64,000 bases of DNA, taken from positions 2,852,001 to 2,916,000 of the forward strand of contig JACTVC010000001.1 in the NCBI GenBank assembly GCA_018417955.1, written 5' to 3'. The notes beneath the pieces are model-generated. The model saw only the letters and a program-made list of their open reading frames with translations, was not told the origin of the DNA and made no database searches. The number at the start of each line of letters is the position of its first letter. Within the stretch, counting starts at the first letter, position 1. The stretch comes from Laccaria trichodermophora (Eukaryota > Basidiomycota > Agaricomycetes > Agaricales > Hydnangiaceae). The position numbers and the translations under genes were made by a program. Positions 11,245 to 21,799 of this stretch are shown one piece after another.

Positions 11245-11550
11245 GGCGGTGGAGGGAAGGTGGTCATATGGGCAAACCTGCAGGCAGCCTTTTATATGCC
11301 AACTGCCTCCCAGGGACGTAAAGCCAGCGATGATAGCAAGTAAGGAAACGTCATCAAAAGCTTTGACAGTCAGACTGGAAGCGTGTCACGCGTGTTCGAG
11401 CATAAAAGTACCGCATTTGGACAATTGGGGTATCTCATTTGTTTCTCAACGTTCTACTGGATATATGTATCACGTCTACAATTTAAGAGCTGCCCCTCTT
11501 ATAACCAACCTTACACGACCCAGCCAACGACTTATAGAGAGAAAAAATGC
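11245..11550. other. Promoter region of peroxidase B / 3' flank of the Nudix gene
   Basis: About 300 bp. The left half is homologous to the peroxidase A upstream region; the rest is the 3' flank of the Nudix gene, which reads in the same direction. No further gene seen. Confidence 0.45.
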
Positions 11551-12971
11551 TTACCATTTCTCGTAGTCAAACCGACTGTGCAGTCGGGTGGCAATGTTCA
11601 TGAAATCCGGCTCGTTATCAGGGGTGATGTAGCCAAGCCTGATGAATAGGTCTATTAAAACTATCGAGTACGACGTGATAGTTTATCGGATATCAGTCGA
11701 CGGTCACCAAAAACATGGCAGCGGAAAACGTACCTAAAGCACAGTTTGGCTTGAACAATCCAAGACGTAATTTCTCGATGAGTTTGTCTTGCGTCATGAG
11801 CTTTGCCGACATTGAGCAAATTGATCTACGGACCACAAAAAAAAAAAAGAAGAGACAGACTTCGAAAGATTCCACTTCGCCATCTGAAGGTCTAGGTTCG
11901 AATAGCGTCGGGTCTGCACCGGGTGGGATGGGCAAGTCATATACGTATCTTACTAGAGATATTAGAAGGCTTTTTGAAATACTCCAGATGACACTTACTC
12001 GACTTCAGGCTGCAGCCAACCCCTCGCGGTCCTTTGGAAACGTCAACGAATGCCCTAGAAGTCTAAATTCGAAGTAGCTCCACCTGAAGAAATAGCTAAT
12101 GGCCCCAGCTCCCCGGACATGTTTTCGAACCAGGTCCGCTCCCAAGCTAGCTTCCTCCATACACTCTTTCACGAGCGACTCGAGGACGGGCATTCCGCTG
12201 GGTATGCCACCCGCAACCGTGTTGTCCAGGAATCCAGGGAATCTGAGTGATAGCGAAGCATGAGATGAGGAACAAGCAAAGGTTCTATACGTACGTAGGC
12301 TTTGTCCTTGCACGCGTAGGAACCCAAACACTCAACCTCCTCTCCCCATCCAAACCAGACACCTCCTGGTATATACTCATATGCACCCCATACGTGACCA
12401 CACCAAAAAGCGCACACGCCGAGCGCTCCATCTCAAACACAAAGTTGAGCTCCTTAGTCCCTTCTTCAGCGTGGTCGGGGTGGTCCAACACTCCAAAGGG
12501 GTCCGCGTACACAGGATACAACTCGTCCCTCCATTTTTTAGGGCCGCAGACATCGTCAAAGAAGTGCGTATCCCGCCATCGCTCACAGATCTCTCGCATG
12601 GCGGCGGAGCGTTTTGTGGGTGTGTCAAGCCAGCTTCGGAAGCTCACCCTCGGAGGGCCTACTCCTTCTTGAGATTGGGAATCCAACGCGTCGAGGACCC
12701 ATATTTCCGGGACGCCCAGCTTTCTACTCTGCTCGTTCTCCAATCTGAGTTGTTGGACGATGATCGGGCGGAGTAGACCGATAATGGGGCTTTCTGGTGA
12801 CGGGTTTAACGCGAACGGTACGAGTTGTTCTCCTTGATGCAGATGGCTGGCTTTGTCCTGCGCGTTGTCGATTTTGTACTTTAGATCGTAGAGCTTTTCA
12901 GGAGATGGACGATAAATCTGGACGTTGTCGCAGATGTCTATAAGATCTAGATAGGATAGATTCAAAGACAT
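11551..12971 (-). CDS. DUF4743/Nudix hydrolase (YJR142W-like)
   Basis: A long first exon (MSLNLSYLDLIDICDNVQIY...) carries the DUF4743-type N-terminal half, ending in RRLSVWVPTRARTKPT. The following exons give FPGFLDNTVAGGIPSGMP and the Nudix-box-like segment VKECMEEASLG. Then come RTARGWLQPEVEYVYDLPIP and the C-terminal FIRLGYITPDNEPDF, ending FDYEKW. At least five small introns are needed. In yeast and plants this family (YJR142W, NUDX20/24) hydrolyses thiamine diphosphate analogues, notably oxidised forms, to monophosphates, and is thought to clean up damaged cofactor. The glutamates that bind metal (KECMEEA) are present. It is divergent from the downstream F-box gene. Start Met at 12971 fits the family N-terminus. 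Confidence 0.85.
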
Positions 12972-13196
12972 TTTGCGGTTAGCAGCCCCGAGTGCGGGAG
13001 TGAGTCGGGATTTCGATGTTGTTTGTCGTCGGCTTTCTAGAGGAGTGTCCAGATTTAGAAATTGGTTATTTCTTTCTTGACGGCGATGGCCCTCTACAAT
13101 TGAAACACGACGCAGCCTGGGATGCCTTTATGACAGAATGATTTCCAGGATAAAGGGTCAAAAGGGCCTTTGTTTCCCTTCCTAAAACTCGCCTTC
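12972..13196. promoter_or_regulatory. Divergent intergenic region
   Basis: 225 bp between the Nudix gene (-) and an F-box gene (+); must hold both promoters. No distinct motif recognised. Confidence 0.4.
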
Positions 13197-14760
13197 ATGG
13201 ACGTATCGGATTTGCTGGAGCAGGTACGTTCTTTGACTTGATCACCTCTCACGTCCTGACCACCTACACTAGCTCATCGTCGCCCATGACGATTCCTACG
13301 AAAGCATTTATTCCAGCCCAAGACCTCCTTTACTGGCAGAGCATGAAAGAACCTTCATTCGTGCCCTCCCCGTCGAGCTCCTGGAGATCATATTCACAAT
13401 GACCCACCAGGCCTGGCTCCTTTCCACAATCCATCCCCAGCTCCTCACCATCAGCCCAACCACACTGAGGAATAGCATCTGGAACACCCTAATACAGCAG
13501 TTCTCCCTCTTCCCCCACGTACCCGCGTCAGTATGTCGGCTCTGGCGAGCCATCATCACTTCCACACCTCATTTCTGGACTCGCCTAGTCATTCTGGTCG
13601 ATTCTCCTATCTCATTAACGGCGCAGCTCAACATATTCCTCAAACGATCCCGGCACCTCCCCATGGTCGTAGCGATCGTGCGGAGGTCCTATGATGGCGG
13701 GTACGACCCAAACGAACGGTGGCGCGTAGCGGCAGTCATAAACGTCCTATCACGCAACCTCCACCGTTTCCAAGATATCTACTTCCACGTGAACCAAAGC
13801 TCTTCGCTCCCACCTCTGTCCACCTTCTTTCAAGGCCCGGCACCTCACCTCGGTAGTATAGCAATGCATTGCGATATGGACGATGGGCTGAACGTGTGTG
13901 TTCCCCCACCTATCCCTATCCCTTCGCGACTCGACTTCTCCTCCCCCCCTTTGTTTTCCCTCAAATTGGACGGGAGGAATTTCATGACGTTATGTCGGAA
14001 CCCATCCGTATGGGTCGGGAAGTTTTCGTTCCTCAAGTCACTCACAATAGAACGTCTTGCTTTCCTTGAAGACGAGTTGATATCGCTGGAATGTGCGTTT
14101 ATAGCCATCGCGTGTCTCCCATTACTTTCTTCCCTCGTCCTCCGGGACGTCACGTTCCTCCTCATATCGCCGCATACTAGACTTCCGGGTGCTCAGCGCC
14201 TCAAATTTGGGGTGGCGGAGGTATACCTTGAAGATCTAGAAGACGAGGTGATCAAAGGGATCCACTCCATCGCGCATATCTCCCCAACCCACCTCACGCT
14301 CAAGAACGTCTCTATAAACGAGTTTCCGGAGGTTCCGTGTACTACTTTCCTTGAACTCGCAGAGCTACGGGACGATCAAGACCTCGAAGATTTCTTAACA
14401 TTCTGGGACGGGGAGGTCCTCTGCATAAGGGGTTGTCCATCCTTCGACGATAACCTTTTAAGACTATTCGAAGCGGAGATATCACCGCCGTATCATATCG
14501 CTCCCAGCCTATGTGCTCTGCATATCGAGGATTGTGAGAACTTTACGGGAGGGGCGTTGAGGAGGATGGTGGAAAGGAGGAGGGAGTTTGCGATGCGTGA
14601 GGAGAATAGGTGTTTGGGGTTTGTGTGTATTGAGGATGTGTATGTTTGTGGGGTTGGGCCTCCGGTGTTGGAGGAGGAGGATGAGAGGTGGCTGAGGCGG
14701 AATGTGAGGCATTTTAATTGGGGGACTGTATGGGCTGGAGGGGGGGGAATGATTTACTAG
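13197..14760 (+). CDS. F-box protein
   Basis: A 9-codon first exon (MDVSDLLEQ), a 49-nt intron (13224-13272) and one long exon give 504 aa. Residues about 40-52 read ALPVELLEIIF, the N-terminal half of an F-box, followed by a helix-rich segment with a Cys-Arg-x-Trp (VCRLWRAI) that closes it. The rest is Leu-rich and irregular, as in the LRR-like substrate domains of basidiomycete F-box proteins. It probably acts as an SCF ubiquitin-ligase adaptor; its substrate is unknown. F-box genes of this type are greatly expanded in agaricomycetes, and two others lie in this window. The start was chosen because it restores the F-box, which a start at the internal Met at 13399 would lose. Confidence 0.8.
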
Positions 14761-14920
14761 GATTACAAGGGTGTATGGCGAGTAGGACGTTTAGTGTACT
14801 TTTTGATTCGTTGGTGAATAGCGGAACTACTAGTTTGTCTGACAGTGCCATACATACAACCCATGAACTACGCCAACGAACCATCCTCCCCCCAAAAAAA
14901 AACGCAGCACATTCATCCCA
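14761..14920. other. Convergent 3' intergenic region
   Basis: 160 bp between the F-box stop and the mS33 stop. Nothing recognised. Confidence 0.4.
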
Positions 14921-15244
14921 TCACCTTCTCTTCTGCAACCTCCTACTCTCCGTCTTATCCTTCGCCTTCTTCGGCGCGCCCTTGCCCCTCTTCCTCCTCT
15001 CGAAAACATCATCCAGCCTCTCCTCCGCATCCTCATTCACCATCTCCATATCGGGGTTTTGCCGGACGAACCGGGAGAGGTTGAGCGTGGTGGGGTAGTA
15101 CGCCATCATGCTGGGCCCGCGGAGGCGTTGGCGTAGGTACTTTGCGCCTGTGCGGAGGCCTTGCGGGTTGTATGTTGTTTGAAAGATTTTGCAGCGGAGC
15201 TTTGTGAGGGCGCGGAGGTGGTAGGGGAGGCCTGGTGCGAACAT
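14921..15244 (-). CDS. RSM27: Mitochondrial small-subunit ribosomal protein mS33
   Basis: A single-exon frame of 107 aa: MFAPGLPYHLRALTKLRCKI, then a basic segment FQTTYNPQGLRTGAKYLRQR and LRGPSMMAYYP. The C-terminus is Lys/Arg-rich (KRGKGAPKKAKDK). Length, basic charge and these motifs fit fungal Rsm27/mS33, a component of the mitochondrial ribosome small subunit. It is encoded in the nucleus, and the N-terminus may itself serve as the import signal. The divergent Tcd-type gene starts 168 bp away. The reading frame is clean and the start is the first in-frame Met. Confidence 0.82.
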   Translation of the reverse strand: MFAPGLPYHLRALTKLRCKIFQTTYNPQGLRTGAKYLRQRLRGPSMMAYYPTTLNLSRFVRQNPDMEMVNEDAEERLDDVFERRKRGKGAPKKAKDKTESRRLQKRR

Positions 15245-15411
15245 TGTGATGTGTGTGGGGAGGATGCCCTGTGGGTGGTTTGGGGTTTAAATAAGTTGAG
15301 GTTCCCTAGGTGTGTGCAGTGGGAGCGTGAGTTTTGAGCAACGTCAAGTGTTGGTGGTGGTCGGCGTCAACTTCCAAAAATTTGAATTTGTTGATGCCGT
15401 CATTATGTATC
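15245..15411. promoter_or_regulatory. Divergent promoter region (mS33 / Tcd)
   Basis: About 167 bp that must serve two housekeeping genes with mitochondrial links, transcribed in opposite directions. No motif recognised. Confidence 0.4.
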
Positions 15412-17131
15412 ATGGACCTATTCACCAACCAACCTCACAAAACCCAACTCATACTAACAGCCCTCGGCGCATCGCTAGCAACAGCCAGCCTCTTCCACGC
15501 CTACAACACACACACCAAGCGCGTCCGTCGGAGAAAACTAGACCAAGAAATCCGGTTGTCCATCGCTACGCATACGCAGACACATAACGTCCCCAAGCCG
15601 CCTTCACGCGCTATTACTACCCTCGACGGCGTTGGGCCCTCTTTATCAACGACAGGTTTTGGAGATGTGGTGGATTATGATGAGGATTTGATTAGGGAGC
15701 AGCTAGCGCGGAACTATGCGTTTTTCGGAGAAAAGGGGATGGAGAGAATTAGGGAGGGGAGGGTGGTTGTGGTTGGATGTGGTGGGGTCGGGAGTTGGGC
15801 GGCTGTTATGCTTGTTAGGTCGTACGTTCTCCCTTTTCTTTTCAAATTGACCAAAGTTGAGAGTTTTTTGTGTGTACTTAGTGGTATCTCGAAAATTAGG
15901 CTGGTAGACTTTGACTACGTCACGCTATCCTCGCTCAACCGACACGCTACGGCTGGCTTGGATGACGTTGGGACACCCAAAGTCAAATGTATCGAGAAAA
16001 CACTGTTGTCGATTTGTAAATGGGCACAGGTAGACTCTCGGATAGAGGTTTGGCGGAAGGAGGAGGGGGGAGCGTTGTTGGAAGATGCTGATTGGGTTAT
16101 TGGTATGTCTCCGCGTCGTCAAACATGCCTTCTGCGTTTTACAGCGATTCTTAGATGCGATTGATAATATTCAGACGAAAGTGGATTTGTTAAAGTACTG
16201 TCATGATAATGACATCAAGGTAAACCCTTCCTCATCTTCGCCACAGTAATCGAACTGACGCCAGACAAAAGGTTTTCTCCTCCATGGGCGCAGGAGCCAA
16301 ATGCGACCCGACGCGAATCCAAATCAGCGATATCTCACATACGATCTACGACCCCCTCGCCCGCTCCGTCCGCAGGCGACTTCGTACACTGGGCGTCTCC
16401 TCCGGTATCCCCGTCGTCTATTCTACAGAAGTACCAGGAGACGTGAAGCTCCTCCCTCTCCCCGAAGAAGAGTTTGAAAAAGGCGCGGTCCATGAGCTGG
16501 GTGTGTTTGATGACTTTCGAGTACGAATCTTGCCTGTTATCGGTTGGTACCCATCCCTTGACATGCGAACGACTGGGTAGTTGAACTAACTTTGCGAGGC
16601 GAATTAGGCCCGCTACCGTCGGTGTTCGGACTCCACATCGCGACTTACGTTCTCTGCGAACTGGCCGGAAAACCGATTCTGAACCCCCTCCCCATAAAAA
16701 ATAGGAAGAAGCTCTATGAAAGGATGTATCGCGACTTGCTCGTTCGCGAGTCTAAACTGTTGGGTGAACAGCTCAAGTACGTTTTTTTTATACATAACAT
16801 CTGCTTTACCATCTAGTACTCAATAAACGACAGCAAACTCCCCATCGACGAAGACGACGTCGCCCTGATCTTCGAAGACCTACACAGGGGCCGTTCCGTG
16901 ATCCCACCGCACAACGTGCCCAGCAGACCGACGCTTGTCCGATGGGACCCCCTCCTCCCTCTGACAGTCGATAATTGCGTGGTTATGGAGTTTGGGGACG
17001 CGGAGAAACATGTCAAGGCCTGTTGGCATGATGATGGTACGCGGCCGGAAGAGGTGTGGGGTAAGGCGGTGAAGAAAGTGGTTGAGAGGCGGGCGGAGGA
17101 AGCGCGTGAAGTACGTGAGTGGGTGTTATGA
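15412..17131 (+). CDS. tRNA threonylcarbamoyladenosine dehydratase (TcdA/Tcd1-2 family)
   Basis: Six exons (15412-15821, 15882-16102, 16155-16219, 16272-16542, 16608-16776, 16834-17131) encode 477 aa. A hydrophobic segment near the N-terminus (LILTALGASLATASLFHAY) fits the membrane anchor of yeast Tcd1/Tcd2 in the mitochondrial outer membrane. The ThiF/E1-like fold follows: nucleotide-binding VVVVGCGGVGSW, IRLVDFDYVTLSSLNRHA, DWVIDAIDNIQTKVDLL and FSSMGAGAKCDPT. These enzymes use ATP to cyclise t6A37 of ANN-decoding tRNAs to ct6A. Met 15412 is preferred over the upstream in-frame Met at 15334 because the latter lies close to the mS33 promoter and adds nothing family-like. Confidence 0.88.
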
Positions 17132-17290
17132 ATCTCTCTGTACTAAATCTCTATCAAAATAATACGCAGCCCTTGTGCCGCCATCTTTCGTCATTTGTTG
17201 TATGCTGAAATAATAACCCAACCCCCTTGTCATATATATTTCGGCCGATTAGCTATAGAGTGCATATACGCATATCTTCTCCACATTGAC

Positions 17291-18159
17291 ATGTCCATCC
17301 CGTATATGATACGCCAGGACTACCAGCCCACCACCCTCGACGACTGGGAGCGTTCCGACAAATACCACAACTCTTTCCTCCTCCCCCCCGATCCGGCATT
17401 AGAAGCAGCAGCAAAACGAAACGACGAACAGGGGTTACCTGAGATCGCCGTTTCCCCCGCTCAAGGAAAGTTTCTGAATTTACTCGCACAGTCTATTGGC
17501 GCGAAGAGGATATTGGAGGTTGGGACGCTTGGAGGGTGAGTAAACGCGCCATCCATCTGCGCATATAGATCTCACTCGGAAGTCGAAACAGGTATTCCTC
17601 GATCTGGTTGGCAAGAGCGCTCCCGCCCGACGGCACCCTCATCACTCTAGAAATCTCTGAGAAACATGCTCAGGTGCGCGTTCCCTCACCTCCCCTTACC
17701 TCCTCGTCTTACCTCCCACGTGCTAGGCAGCAAAAGAAAACATAGCAGCAGCCGGCCTGGTCGACAAAGTCTCCGTCATCCTAGGACCCGCCATCGACTC
17801 ACTCCGTGCGCTCCCAGAAGAACCGAAATTCGATCTGGTGTTCATAGACGCAGATAAGCCGTCCAACACGGCTTATTTCGTCGAAGCGAAACGGCTGGTT
17901 AGGAAGGGCGGCGTCATCGTGCGTCTCATATGTGTTGCAATCTTTTTTATTGATAATTGAATGGGGTGTGTGATTGTAGATCGTGGACAATGTGGTTCGC
18001 TACGCCCGAGTCGCTGATCCCAGTTACACGGATGGAAGCGTTGAGGGTGTACGTGACTTGTTGCACGCACTCAAGGATGATAAGGACGTTGAGGCCACGA
18101 CCATTGGAACGGTTGGAGAGAAGGGGTATGATGGGTTCTTGTATGCAGTCCGGAAATGA
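17291..18159 (+). CDS. SAM-dependent O-methyltransferase (family 3, CCoAOMT/COMT-like)
   Basis: Four exons (17291-17535, 17592-17673, 17727-17918, 17980-18159) encode 232 aa. Landmarks in order: ISPAQGKFL-like text (here VSPAQGKFLNLLAQ), the SAM-binding RILEVGTLGGYSSIWLA, TLEISEKHAQ, and FDLVFIDADKPSNTAYF with the metal/substrate Asp. IVDNVVRYARVADP (a metal-binding Asp-Asn) and a terminal GEKGYDGFLYAVRK follow. Members methylate hydroxyls of catechols or other small aromatics with a divalent cation, in the cytosol. It lies 160 bp downstream of the Tcd gene in the same orientation, but no functional link is implied. The length equals the family's usual 220-235 aa. Confidence 0.9.
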
Positions 18160-18428
18160 AGTCCACTTCGGTAATCACCGTTGCAATTAGATACGAGTCG
18201 AAATCATGAAGATTGTAATGATACATAATGGAATTGAAGTTTATACGGACGTCGGTACAAGTACACCTAGGTAAGTACTACAAAAAGCTATTCGTACATT
18301 CCAGACATTTCAGAGTATATATGAATGGTGAAATAAGCAGAGACGAGGAACAAATTTGAGTGGGGATGAACGAAAGAAGATGAACATAAGGATAGGTGTG
18401 TGACCTGCATCCTAACCGGCCAGCCGAA
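18160..18428. other. Convergent 3' region
   Basis: About 270 bp between the methyltransferase and the DUF7587 gene. AT-rich, with no gene seen. Confidence 0.4.
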
Positions 18429-21024
18429 TCAAGTGAGGTAAATCAGCGTCCTGCGCTGCGTAGACACCAAAAAAAGGGTAATAAAAGCACCAATCAAAAA
18501 CCCAGTAACAATGAATCCAGCCGTCTCCACCAACACAGGCGACCTGCGCAGTTCCTCCTCGTCTTCATCATCAAGATCAAGCGCAAGATGGTGGGTCTGC
18601 GTGATGAGGCTCATTGCTGGCCTTGGGGGGAGGAAGAGGTCGTGCCTGGTTGACGGCCCGAATTGAGGTTCGAAGGGGGGCAGTCGTCGTCTGACTAGTT
18701 CCATGGACATTGGCATTGGCGGCACCGACGTTGACTCCATTCTTTTTTCGTGTATGGGTGAGGGGGGCTGTGATGGTACGACGGGAGGGAGAGCCCGGGC
18801 GTTGAGATGAGGGGAAAAGGAGGAAGAACTTGGAGTGGAAGGTAAGGATGATGATGCTGATGACGGTGAGTGCTTGGAAGCCTGGTCCGTTGAAGGTGAT
18901 GTAGGGATGATGATTGGCGATAAAACCTTTGAGGAAAGGGTTGATAGAGAGGAAGAGGATGTTGTTGCTGGGAAAGGCTCAATCGGAGAGGTTGCTGAAG
19001 ACTCCTCAAGCGGAGAGGCTGCTTGAGACTCCTCAAGAGGAGAGGCTGCTCGAGACTCCTCAATCAAAGAAGTTGCTGGAGACGCTTCAAGGAGAGACCA
19101 CGCCTCAAGCGGAGATGATTGAGACCCTTCTCCAAAGCCGACAGACGGCGTCGAAACCCCAGACGGAGACGTGGATTCGGCAGGCGACGCAGGTGAATAT
19201 CCCTTCAAAGGACCAGAAGCCGATAATACCTCAGAAACAATGGGTGGAACTATAATCGAAAGAGGCGTAGCAACCTTGGGTGAGAACGGCCATTCCGTGA
19301 TAACATTCAAGGGAACACCTGGGAGGTCCAACGCACTCGATACGGCGGGTGTAATGACGGGAGTCAAATCAACAAAAGCCCGGGATACTGCGCCTGATAC
19401 AACAGCCTCGTCATGTTGCGAGTTGTCCTCAAGAAGAGATTTGGTTGTTTTAGGTGAGGGCGGTGGAGAGTACTGCGAAACTTCACGCGAAGTGAGTGAT
19501 TGAGGCGAACCAGGCCTCGAAGGATTCGGTGAAGACGCAGCAGACGATACATCTTCATCTCCACCCCGTGAAATCTCTCTTGGAGGAGTCAATGGCTGGA
19601 ACGACACCGCCAAGGGAACGGTTACGTATCGATGTGCCGGCGCAGTTGTTGACTGAATTATCAACGAATGACGAGGCGACGCAGGGGGTGTTATGGGGGT
19701 CTCAAAGCGAATCGGGGATTGTGGGGGAAGTTCGCGATGGAAGTCGAGTGGAGCAGGACGGCCTTTAGCCAAGGGGTAGGGTTCTGATACGATCGGTTGA
19801 GGCATCTCCGAGACAACTGGCCGAGGCGTTTCTGACACAACCAGTTGAGGCGCTTCGGACACAGACGGCTGGGGAGTCTCTGCTTCCCAATGGACTCTCA
19901 TCCTGGTTTGGGTTATCCGGGTCCTCTCGTACCCTCTGATGATTTTCTCCAATCCCTCAATGACCTCCTGCAGCTCAAGAACCTCGGCTCTCGCCTTCCG
20001 TTCATATTTCCCGCGCAGTTCTTCGCCAATCGCCAGGGTGATGGATTGAATCATCCGTTGCAGCTCGGGGTGTTCCCGCACCCACCACTGGCTCGGCCAC
20101 TGCGCAATGGTAAACGCCAAAACATGTAATGCGTCGATGGCGGAGTCCACCTGTTCCGTGACCAGCTCGTGGAACCAGGGTCTCAAGAACGCCAATGCGA
20201 GCCGAACAGCACCTCCTGTGGCATCGCGCATACGAAGCTCGTTTTGGCGATTGAGGAAACGATTGGACATGTCCTGGCAGAACTGACGATAACTTGGCTT
20301 TCGTTGCGCGTAGTCCCACGCGATGTGGTGAAGGGGATTTTCCTTGATGGGGAAATCCGATTGTAGGAAGTAGGATGGTAGTTTTTCGAGGATGGAGAGC
20401 AGGGGAATGGAAGCGAGAACAGCGTTGGCTGGGATGAATCCGTATACGAGAACTGATTGGGATTCTTGGGAGAATTTGTACCACTTCCAGTACTCAGATC
20501 TTCGTCTAGAGATGATGAAATATTAGCACAATATATGGAGATGTTGAGGACACTTACTCCTTCGGCAAACTCTTGCGTAACAGCTCAACAGCGGTCTCTG
20601 CTCTATCTGCAACGGCCCTGGTATCGATGATGGCAATCTCAACGTCCTTCTTTACCCCAAAGTGATATCTCCGCATCGCCTCCCAGATCGACCACGCGAA
20701 GCTAAACGACGTCGAGACATACACAGAGGATGCCCTCGTTGTCCAATCCATATGCCTAGCAGCATCAGCGTACGTCCCACCCTGGGGACCCGGTAGCTTG
20801 CAATTCGACACCTCCAAGGGTGAACGAGCGTACACCTCGTTGAATTTCGGAGCAACGAAGATGGGATCGGTGTCATCGAAGAAGGGGGACCGTTCCTTGG
20901 GGGTGTATACTCGGTAGAGGAAGCGGTTATTTTGTATGAGGTCCTTGAAATTCACCTCTGCGCCGAACCCACACTGTGGTAGCGGCAATACTCCATCGGA
21001 GTGATCGTGAGGGTGTGAAGACAT
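18429..21024 (-). CDS. DUF7587-containing protein with a C-terminal membrane segment
   Basis: Two exons (21024-20558, 20505-18429) encode 847 aa. The N-terminal ~150 residues (FLYRVYTPKERSPFFDD ... SFSFAWSIWEAMRRY) match the DUF7587 pattern of fungal proteins, of unknown role. A helical middle part follows, with a Glu/Arg-rich coil (ELQEVIEGLEKIIRGYERTR). A long Pro/Ser/Thr-rich, presumably disordered region holds two internal repeats: VSE-x-P-[RQ]-x-x units near residues 400-430, and ASPLEES units in the Ser-rich segment. The end has one hydrophobic segment (AGFIVTGFLIGAFITLFLVS), so the protein is probably tail-anchored. The Met at 21024 is chosen; an in-frame Met 10 codons upstream adds only hydrophobic residues. 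No enzyme motif seen. Confidence 0.75.
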
Positions 21025-21494
21025 GGTAAAGAGAATTGAAGGTAACAGAACCACTTGTGGTCTTCGCCCTTTTGTATGATCAGCACTTCCGGTACCTCAT
21101 GTACTCCGAGCGCAGTTGAAACGTTGAAGGAATGGACGTACTTACGAGAGATTCAATATGGAGCTGTGCCGTGTCGGAATTAGGCATGGCCTGTCAACAC
21201 GTGTGAGACGCATGTCGTGGATACGGCGTTTTGCAAAACCGGGGGTTCAAATGGTTTGCTCTGTTCGTAGTAATACTGAGTAAGGCTTGATGAACATTCG
21301 AACGTCATACTGGCGGGTTTGTTGACCTACTCGAGTGATGGTTAGGGATGGTTGTGAGCAAGGGGCTGGGAGCGGAAAATTCCGAAACACCTGTGTCCAG
21401 ATTTGGACAAGTGTTGGTCCAAATTTAGAATCTCGCGGAGATTTGATTCAACATTTGGTAAATGCAACTCTTTGCTTGCACATTCTGAGCAACT
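21025..21494. other. Promoter flank and left edge of the transposon island
   Basis: Contains the upstream region of the DUF7587 gene. CpG content falls sharply after about 21,440, which I take as the left edge of the repeat island. No gene recognised. Confidence 0.45.
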
Positions 21495-21747
21495 TACAGT
21501 GCTTCCAGAAAGTAATGGGAATCACATATGTTAACTTTGATTTTTACTCTCTTGATACCAAGGGGGTACTAATGGGTCTATGACACCTCAATTTTTTTCA
21601 GGGGTCATATTTCATGCATTTTGGTGCACCTTGAGATGGACTTGAGTCACCCTGAATAAGCTGAAGCATTTTGACATTGTTTATACACATTTCTGAGGCC
21701 AATCCTCAAGTTCAGTGGTCTATTTCAGCCAAAATTGAAATGGTTAA
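21495..21747. repeat. Possible Tc1/mariner terminal fragment
   Basis: TACAGTGCTTCCAGAAAGTA at 21,495 resembles the TA + CAGTG terminus of Tc1/mariner elements, and compare the better-supported end at 40,878. The following ~230 bp are AT-rich and unrecognised, up to the Copia fragment. Weak evidence: only one end is seen. Confidence 0.3.
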
Positions 21748-21799
21748 GTGCTTGGACTCCTCAAATATTTGAGTATAGTAACATTTTGTGTATTTTTTG

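Larger units (their letters stand above)
8030..11400. repeat. Tandem segmental duplication (two units of about 1.8 kb)
   Basis: Unit 1 (about 8030-9550) and unit 2 (about 9862-11,400) have the same order: permease tail, intergenic DNA, peroxidase gene on the minus strand, peroxidase promoter. Similarity covers coding and non-coding parts. Unit 1 begins inside the functional last exon of permease 2, and unit 2 carries only the tail, which gives the direction of copying. Boundaries are approximate. Confidence 0.82.
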
